From: JAWKHR01 sp041394725
GTDB taxonomy: Bacteria; Acidobacteriota; Vicinamibacteria; Vicinamibacterales; SCN-69-37
Assembly: GCA_041394725.1 (NCBI GenBank)
Contig: JAWKHR010000009.1
Coordinates: forward strand, 1 to 64,000
DNA length: 64,000 bases
Reading direction: 5' to 3'
The position numbers and the translations under genes were made by a program. Within the stretch, counting starts at the first letter, position 1. The number at the start of each line of letters is the position of its first letter. The notes beneath the pieces are model-generated. The model was not told where the DNA came from. It searched no databases and saw only the letters and a list, made by a program, of their open reading frames with translations. This document shows, piece by piece, positions 58,778 through 64,000 of the stretch.

Positions 58778-61770
58778 CGCGCGCCTCCCTCACCGGCGCC
58801 GCCGCCGCCGCTCGCGGCCGGGGGCACCTTCTCCTTCTCACGCGCCTTCAGCCGTTCGTCGATGTGCTCCTGCATCTTCAGGCGGGGCACGCCGTACTCG
58901 AGCCAGTCGGGCGCGTCGGCGCCCTTCAGGTAGTGGTCGAAGAACTCCTTCATCCGCTCCGTGTAGTCCTGCTGGTTGGCGGGACGGGCCAGGCCGTGGT
59001 TCTCGCCCGGGTACTCCAGCAGCACGACCGGCTTCTGGAGTCGCCGCAGCGTGTTGAAATACTCGATGCCCTGGGTGAAGTCGACGGCGCCGTCCTGGTC
59101 GTTGTGGAGGATCATCAGCGGTGTATGGACGTCGGTCGCGTGCGCGACGGGCGAGTTGCGGGTGTAGGCCTCCCACTCCTCCCACGGCCCGCCGGTGAAC
59201 CGGCCCTGGCTGCTCTCGAAGATCGCGCCGTTCGTGCCGCCGCTGTTCTTGTAGATGATCGAGTACATGCTGATCATGTCGGTCAGCGGCGCCCCGGCGA
59301 CCGCGGCGGCGAACGTGTCGGTCTGGGTAATCGTGAACGCCGTCTGGTAGCCGCCCCACGAGTGGCCGTGCAGTCCGACCTTCTTCGGGTCCACGATGCC
59401 GGTCTTGACGGCCGCCTGCACCGCCGGCACCAGCGCCCACACCGCCGACATGCCGGGGTCGTTGACGTAGTAGGTGATGTCGGGCTGGAGTACGGCGTAG
59501 CCGTTGCTCGTGTAGGCCTGCCGGCTGAAGCCGTTGGCCGTGGGCCGCCCGTAGGTGTAGTGCCCCTGCGTGAGCCGCTCGTAGATGTAGACGATCGTCG
59601 GGTACTGCTTCCCGGGTTCGTAGTCGGCCGGCAGGTACAGCGACGCCTGCAGGCGCTCGCCCTTGGCGTTCTTGTACTCGATCAGCCGCGCGCCGGACGA
59701 CCACCGGAACGGCTCGGCCTCGGCCGACGCGTCGGCGATCGTCGCCGGCGTGCCGAGCGTGCCGTCGGTCACCAGGACTGCCGGCGCTTCGGTCGGCGTC
59801 TCGCGCGTGTAGATCCAGACGTCGGCCTTCTCGGCGCGGCGCAGCCCGTTGATCGAGGCGTCCTCCCAGAGCACCATCCGCAGGCCGGTCGCGCCCGGGT
59901 CGAGGATGCCGTAGCCGTCGCGCTTCGTCCACTCGGACATCGCGGAGAAGTACTGCGGCTTCGTCAGGTCGATGCCGTCCTCGTCCGGGTCGTAGCGGAC
60001 GCGCTGCTGGTAGCGGATCTGGTCCTTCTTGCCGTTGACGGTCAGGTTGACCGCGGCCTCGCCCGTCGCCACCGGCACCTTCCAGACGTCCCAGCGGTCC
60101 GTCAGCAGCACGTACCGGCTGTCCGCGCTCCAGCCGACCATCCCCGACGGCGGATCCACGATGTTGTGGTCATCGTCGGTGTTGATGAACGACGTCGGCA
60201 CCTTCTCGGTGATGTTGCGCGTCTGGCCGGTCTCGGCGTCGTAGACGTGGTAGTGGCGATCCTCGTAGTAGACGTACTTCGTGGAATCGGGCGAGGCCGA
60301 GTTGCCCCACCGCAGGTGCTTTTTCACCAGCTTGCGCTCGCCCGTGTGGGTGTCGATCGCGTAGACGTCCTGGAAGCGGCGCCCGTCGAGGTTCCCCATC
60401 AGCTCGTAGGCAAGATCGCTCGTGCCGATCATCCAGCGGCCGCGGCCCGACACCTGGATGTCGGGCAGCTCGTCGTCGGCCAGCCGCACCAGCTTCCGGT
60501 CGGCGGGCCGCCAGGCGGTCACGTAGTTGAACGCGCGGTCGCGGCTCTCCTGCACCTGCTGCTGCGACTGGAGGCGGGGATCCTTGTAGTGCCAGATCAC
60601 GAGGTTGGGCCGCTCGCTGTCGCCGGCCGCGCCCGCGCCGCGCCCGTTGCCCTCGCCCTCGTCGTCGCCCGTGCCCCCACCGGCGCCCGCGCCGCGCCCC
60701 GCCGGCCGGGGCCGCTTCGTCAGCGGCGCGATGCCGAACAGGATCGCATCCCGCGCGTCGGTCCACTGCGGCGTGCGATTGCCGCTCACCGCCATCTCCT
60801 TCGGAAACGCGGCGTCGGCCGACGGATCGTAGGCGGTCCGCGCGGGCGTCCCGGCGCCGAAGCCCGTGTAGCCGACCACCGAGTAGATCCGCTCGCGGTA
60901 CTGCGGGTCGTCCGTCCCCTTGAGGAACGACAGCGCGTCGCCCTCGTCGGTCCAGGCCAGGCGCTCGAAGAACGCCTTGTCGGTCTCGAGCGAGGTGATG
61001 GCGCCCGACTGCATGTCGCGGATCTGGACGCCGTTGCCGGCCTGCTCGGCGGCGTCGATCACGAGGGCGAGGAAACGGCCGCCGTCGTTGAACGCGAACT
61101 CGGAGACGTTGCCGACGTTGAGTTCCGAGCCGGTCGAGAGCTCGCGCAGCAGCAGGTCGGTGCCGCGGGGCCGCGTGTCGCGCGGCGCGTCACCCGAGGC
61201 CGCCCCGCCGCCGCGTCCACCACGCCCGCCGCCGGCCGCCGCGCCACCGCCCGCCCCGGCATCCGGCCCGTAGCGATCCAGCGCGACCCAGCCGCCGTTC
61301 GTCCCGCCGAACACCGCGCGGCGGATCTTCGCGATCGTGGTCTTCTCGCCCGTGGCAAGGTCCACCAGCACGACGTTGTTCTGGTTCGGCCGGCGGGCGC
61401 GCGTGTTCGCCTGCGCCTCGCGACGCGTCGGCGCCACGATGACCGACGCCCATGCCGATCCGTCCGCGAAGCTCACCGCGCCGCCACCCTGCCCGACCGG
61501 GATCCGGATCTCCCGCGACCCGCGCGTCTCGCGGAGCACCACCTCGCTGTCGCCCTCGATCGGCGCGAGCCGATAGGCGACCCATCTGCCGTCGGGCGAC
61601 AGGCTCGTCACCGACATCGATCGGAACGCAAGGATGTCTTCGAGGCCGATTGGCCGCTTCGTCCCTGTCTGGGCGGTCTGGCCGCTCTGGCCGGTCTGGG
61701 CGCCGACGGGAACGAACAGGGCAAGCGCGAGCAGCACGGCCAGCCCGGCGGAGAGGCGCAGGCGTTTCAT
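58774..61770 (-). CDS. Secreted S9-family prolyl oligopeptidase-like peptidase
   Basis: A protein of 998 residues; ATG 61770 follows GGAGG. It has a signal peptide (cleavage near VGAQTG). The large N-terminal part is a beta-propeller (for example SPDGRWVAYRL, SADSRYVLLTDRWD). It contains two Gly-rich low-complexity inserts, at about residues 175-195 and 355-385. The C-terminal catalytic domain has the nucleophile in LHGHSWGGYQTAF (Ser804), the Asp in HNDQDGAVDF and the His in PGENHGLARP. It probably degrades short peptides in the periplasm or outside. The domain order fits the S9C/D dipeptidyl and acylaminoacyl group. The next gene is a co-translated small membrane protein. Confidence 0.9.
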   Translation of the reverse strand: MKRLRLSAGLAVLLALALFVPVGAQTGQSGQTAQTGTKRPIGLEDILAFRSMSVTSLSPDGRWVAYRLAPIEGDSEVVLRETRGSREIRIPVGQGGGAVSFADGSAWASVIVAPTRREAQANTRARRPNQNNVVLVDLATGEKTTIAKIRRAVFGGTNGGWVALDRYGPDAGAGGGAAAGGGRGGRGGGAASGDAPRDTRPRGTDLLLRELSTGSELNVGNVSEFAFNDGGRFLALVIDAAEQAGNGVQIRDMQSGAITSLETDKAFFERLAWTDEGDALSFLKGTDDPQYRERIYSVVGYTGFGAGTPARTAYDPSADAAFPKEMAVSGNRTPQWTDARDAILFGIAPLTKRPRPAGRGAGAGGGTGDDEGEGNGRGAGAAGDSERPNLVIWHYKDPRLQSQQQVQESRDRAFNYVTAWRPADRKLVRLADDELPDIQVSGRGRWMIGTSDLAYELMGNLDGRRFQDVYAIDTHTGERKLVKKHLRWGNSASPDSTKYVYYEDRHYHVYDAETGQTRNITEKVPTSFINTDDDHNIVDPPSGMVGWSADSRYVLLTDRWDVWKVPVATGEAAVNLTVNGKKDQIRYQQRVRYDPDEDGIDLTKPQYFSAMSEWTKRDGYGILDPGATGLRMVLWEDASINGLRRAEKADVWIYTRETPTEAPAVLVTDGTLGTPATIADASAEAEPFRWSSGARLIEYKNAKGERLQASLYLPADYEPGKQYPTIVYIYERLTQGHYTYGRPTANGFSRQAYTSNGYAVLQPDITYYVNDPGMSAVWALVPAVQAAVKTGIVDPKKVGLHGHSWGGYQTAFTITQTDTFAAAVAGAPLTDMISMYSIIYKNSGGTNGAIFESSQGRFTGGPWEEWEAYTRNSPVAHATDVHTPLMILHNDQDGAVDFTQGIEYFNTLRRLQKPVVLLEYPGENHGLARPANQQDYTERMKEFFDHYLKGADAPDWLEYGVPRLKMQEHIDERLKAREKEKVPPAASGGGGAGEGGAR

Positions 61771-61916
61771 GGGAACCTCCGACAACAACGGGCCGTTCGG
61801 GCCCGGAAACTCGTGGGTGTGAGCGCCATGGTAGCACCGGCCATCGCCGGCCGAGGCGGCGGCCCGTGCCTGGCGCGGCCGGCGGTGCTAAGCTTCCGGG
61901 AACGAGACCACATGTC

Positions 61917-63632
61917 ATGAAGAAACTGGCCATTCTGCTGGGATTTCTGCTGATCGCGCCCGCCGGCCGGGCCCAGGTCGTGCCGTCCGAAATGGGTGTC
62001 CCGTCGCGGACGGGCCTGGTCGTGTCGTCATCGGACATCGCGTCCGACACGGGGGCCGACGTCCTCGCGCGCGGTGGCAACGCCGTCGACGCGGCCGTCG
62101 CCACGGCGTTCGCGCTGGCCGTCACCCACCCGTTCGCCGGCAACCTGGGCGGCGGCGGGTTCATGGTCGTGCGCACGCCGGCCGGTGAGGCGACCACGTT
62201 CGACTACCGCGAGACCGCGCCGGGCAGGTCGACCCCGACGATGTATCTGGGCGCGGACGGGGAGATCGATCGCAGCCTGACCGCGACGGGCTACCTCGCG
62301 CCGGGCGTGCCGGGCACGGTGCGCGGCATGGCGCTCGCGCACAAGCGGTTCGGCAGGCTCCCGTGGAAGGACGTCGTGCTGCCGGCGGCGAAGATCGCGA
62401 CCGAGGGCTTCGTGATGTCGGCCTCGCTCGCGCGCAGCCTCAACGGCGAGCTGCGGCGGATGCAGCCGTACCCCGCGTCGGTCGCGGCCTACGGCAAGCC
62501 CGGTGGCGGCGAATGGGCCGCGGGCGATCGCCTGGTCCTGCCGGATCTCGGGAAGACGCTGACGGCCATCGCCGGCGACGGTCCCGACGTCTTCTACACG
62601 GGCTGGATCGCCGACCGCATCGCCGACGACATGGCGAAGCACGGCGGCCTGATCACGAAGGACGACCTGAAGGGCTACGAGGCGAAGGAGCGCGCGCCGA
62701 TCCGCGGCACGTTCCTCGGCTACGAGATCATCTCGATGCCGCCGCCGAGCTCCGGCGGCATCGCGATCGTCGAGATGCTGCACATCCTGGAGGAGGAGAA
62801 GATCCAGCGGCAGGCCTACGGGTCGGCCGAGGCGATCCACCTGATCACCGAGGCCATGCGGCGCGCCTACCTCGACCGCGCGCGCTACCTCGGCGACACC
62901 GACTTCGTGGACGTGCCGGTCGGCATGCTGACGTCGGTCGAGCACGCGCGCGACCTGGCGAAGACGATCGACCCGGCGCACGCCTCGTCGAGCGCCGATC
63001 TGGGCAAGGACATCATCACCGCCCCGGCGCGCACCGAGCCCGACGACACCACGCACTTCTCGGTGCTCGACCGCGACGGCATGGCCGTGTCGAACACCTA
63101 CACGCTCGAGGGCGGCTACGGCTCGCACGTGGTCATCGCGGGCACCGGGGTCCTGCTCAACAACGAGATGGGCGACTTCAACAAGAAGCCGGGCACGACG
63201 AACCTGACCGGCGACATCGGCACGCCGCCCAACCTCATCGCGCCGGGCAAGCGGATGCTGAGCTCGATGTCGCCGACGATCGTGACGCGCGACGGCAAGG
63301 TCGCGCTCGTGACCGGGTCGCCCGGCGGTCGGACGATCATCAACACCGTGCTCAACGTGGTCCTCAACGTGACCGCATTCCGGATGACCGGCTACGAGGC
63401 CGTCCACGCGCCGCGGTCGCACCACCAGTGGCTGCCCGACCGGCTGTCGCTCGAGGAGAACGCCGTCTCGCCCGAAACGCTCGCCGCGCTCGAGGCGATG
63501 GGCCACGAGGTGCGCATGGGGGGCCGGCAGGGATCCGCGCAGACGATCTGGGTCCACCCGCTGACCGGCACGCCGTTCGGCGTCGCCGATTCGCGCGACG
63601 CCACCGCGAAGGCCAGCAAAGCCGGATCCTGA
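61917..63632 (+). CDS. ggt: Gamma-glutamyltransferase (glutathione hydrolase)
   Basis: A protein of 571 residues, the normal length, with a signal peptide (LLGFLLIAPAGRAQ). It matures by self-cleavage before a Thr; here PDDTTHFSVLDRDGMAVS places the catalytic Thr at 378. VSSSDIASDTGADVLARGGNAVDAAVA, NLGGGGFMVV and GDFNKKPG are typical, as is SSMSPTIV near the end of the small subunit. It removes or transfers gamma-glutamyl groups from glutathione or similar peptides in the periplasm. Upstream, TAAGCT is a poor -10 candidate. It could process external gamma-glutamyl compounds; a link to the GCS2 cluster nearby is speculative. Confidence 0.92.
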   Translation: MKKLAILLGFLLIAPAGRAQVVPSEMGVPSRTGLVVSSSDIASDTGADVLARGGNAVDAAVATAFALAVTHPFAGNLGGGGFMVVRTPAGEATTFDYRETAPGRSTPTMYLGADGEIDRSLTATGYLAPGVPGTVRGMALAHKRFGRLPWKDVVLPAAKIATEGFVMSASLARSLNGELRRMQPYPASVAAYGKPGGGEWAAGDRLVLPDLGKTLTAIAGDGPDVFYTGWIADRIADDMAKHGGLITKDDLKGYEAKERAPIRGTFLGYEIISMPPPSSGGIAIVEMLHILEEEKIQRQAYGSAEAIHLITEAMRRAYLDRARYLGDTDFVDVPVGMLTSVEHARDLAKTIDPAHASSSADLGKDIITAPARTEPDDTTHFSVLDRDGMAVSNTYTLEGGYGSHVVIAGTGVLLNNEMGDFNKKPGTTNLTGDIGTPPNLIAPGKRMLSSMSPTIVTRDGKVALVTGSPGGRTIINTVLNVVLNVTAFRMTGYEAVHAPRSHHQWLPDRLSLEENAVSPETLAALEAMGHEVRMGGRQGSAQTIWVHPLTGTPFGVADSRDATAKASKAGS

Positions 63633-63687
63633 GGCCGGCGATGTCGCGCGCCCGGACCGGCGCCGATGCCGCCGGCGGGGACCGCAG

Positions 63688-63716
63688 TTGATCCGGCCAG
63701 CCATGTGCGATAGCCT
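63688..63716 (+). promoter_or_regulatory. Putative promoter of the his leader
   Basis: TTGATC at 63688-63693, a 17-base spacer, then TAGCCT at 63711-63716. The transcription start would be near 63723, only a few bases before the GTG of the leader peptide. The -10 match is moderate. The preceding 50 bases contain no gene I can support. Confidence 0.4.
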
Positions 63717-63725
63717 CGACGGGTC

Positions 63726-63794
63726 GTGATCATCCGGGTGCACCACGTCCATCGGCATCACCGTCAGCTGACGGGCCGGTGGCGTTGCGCCTGA
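63726..63794 (+). CDS. hisL: His operon leader peptide
   Basis: A 22-codon reading frame from GTG to TGA: (M)IIRVHHVHRHHRQLTGRWRCA. Five of seven successive codons (63741-63761) are His, at CAC CAC GTC CAT CGG CAT CAC. It lies between a possible promoter and an intrinsic terminator that precedes hisI. Such a His-rich peptide is expected of a leader in which ribosome stalling at His codons prevents termination. The start has no ribosome site and lies close to the presumed transcript start, so translation may be leaderless. It has no other recognised function. Confidence 0.72.
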   Translation: MIIRVHHVHRHHRQLTGRWRCA

Positions 63795-63824
63795 ACGACG
63801 TTCTTCAACCGATAGACGTTCAGC

Positions 63825-63856
63825 AACCCCGCCGGATCCGGCGGGGTTTTGCTTTT
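63825..63856 (+). terminator. His attenuator (intrinsic terminator) before hisI
   Basis: CCCCGCCGGATCCGGCGGGG at 63827-63846 is a perfect 20-base palindrome; in practice it would be a stem of about eight pairs with a GATC loop. It is followed by TTTTGCTTTT, the T-rich end of an intrinsic terminator. The upstream segment CCGGTGG at 63776-63782 can pair with CCGCCGG of its 5' arm (63829-63835, six Watson-Crick pairs and one G-T), giving an antiterminator. A smaller stem CTGAACG/CGTTCAG (63791-63797 and 63817-63823) covers the leader stop codon. Confidence 0.75.
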
Positions 63857-63891
63857 CCCGCCCGATCCGTCCGGGACACGAGGCTCCGGAC

Positions 63892-64000
63892 ATGGACTTT
63901 TCGAAACTCGACGGCCTGATCCCCGCCGTCATCCAGGACGCGGAAACCCGCGACGTCCTGATGGTCGGCTTCATGAATGCCGACGCGCTCGCCCGTACTC
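63892..64000 (+). CDS. hisI: Phosphoribosyl-AMP cyclohydrolase (start only)
   Basis: Thirty-six codons are visible before the right edge. MDFSKLDGLIPAVIQDAETRDVLMVGFMNADALART matches the N-terminus of HisI (family pattern LIPAVVQDxxTxxVLMxAxMNxEALxxT). HisI opens the purine ring of phosphoribosyl-AMP in histidine synthesis; many bacteria carry it as a fused HisIE, which cannot be seen here. It follows the attenuator by 36 bases. Its place directly after the His-rich leader supports both calls and suggests the histidine operon continues to the right. Confidence 0.88.
   Translation, partial: MDFSKLDGLIPAVIQDAETRDVLMVGFMNADALART

Noticed and set aside
63703..63729. ATG frame MCDSLDGS before the his leader
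   Set aside because: Eight codons only, ending inside the leader start; it overlaps the presumed promoter and has no His codons.

Overview
The window is a gene-dense, very GC-rich bacterial chromosome segment, most likely from an Acidobacteriota of the Vicinamibacteria (subdivision 6) type. The evidence is three tandem proteins of the VWFA-related acidobacterial domain family, two Oar-like TonB receptors with an N-terminal carboxypeptidase-regulatory-like domain, many secreted peptidases and amidohydrolases with Gly/Arg-rich linkers, and a compact arginine operon that uses a short GNAT-type N-acetylglutamate synthase. I saw no rRNA, tRNA, CRISPR array, transposase or prophage. Both ends cut through genes.

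Layout. 1-3792 (minus): secreted M14-type carboxypeptidase followed by two small exported proteins. 3951-5364: two small convergent genes. 5564-10701 (plus): glycine-zipper protein and three coupled secreted VWA proteins. 10730-13778: SixA-like phosphatase, then two coupled MFS transporters. 13741-25238 (minus): a long run read as TonB receptor, membrane protein, diadenylate-cyclase-like protein, patatin lipase, GMC oxidoreductase, unknown protein, frameshifted DUF4184-type membrane protein, DUF1801 protein and M20 peptidase. Palindromic or heptad repeats fill its two widest gaps. 25300-26151: NmrA-like protein. 26248-35330: arginine locus, with argR-argG-argH leftward and argC-argB-argD-argA-argJ-argF rightward from one control region carrying an excellent ARG box. 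35230-41081: beta-propeller protein, large TonB receptor and B12-type radical SAM enzyme. 41197-52382 (plus): enolase-superfamily enzyme, GH31 glycosidase, a large unrecognised membrane protein and two amidohydrolase-type proteins. 52455-58379: two esterases back to back, then ATP-grasp ligase, GCS2 carboxylate-amine ligase, M29 aminopeptidase and a second ATP-grasp-like protein, which looks like a small-peptide or amide synthesis cluster. 58361-61770 (minus): S9 peptidase and a small membrane protein. 61917-63632: gamma-glutamyltransferase. 63688-64000: start of a histidine operon.

How the genes work together. The arginine block encodes the route from glutamate to arginine by the acetyl cycle, with its own repressor. 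ArgG, however, has unusual ATP- and aspartate-binding motifs. The hisI start is preceded by a promoter, a His-rich leader peptide (five His in seven codons) and an intrinsic terminator whose 5' arm can alternatively pair with the leader, which is the layout of a classic histidine attenuator. Much of the rest is an envelope and secreted-enzyme repertoire for taking up and degrading peptides and glycans. Several genes have a TAGAAT- or TATAAC-like -10 element only 6-9 bases before the start codon, which suggests leaderless transcription is common here.
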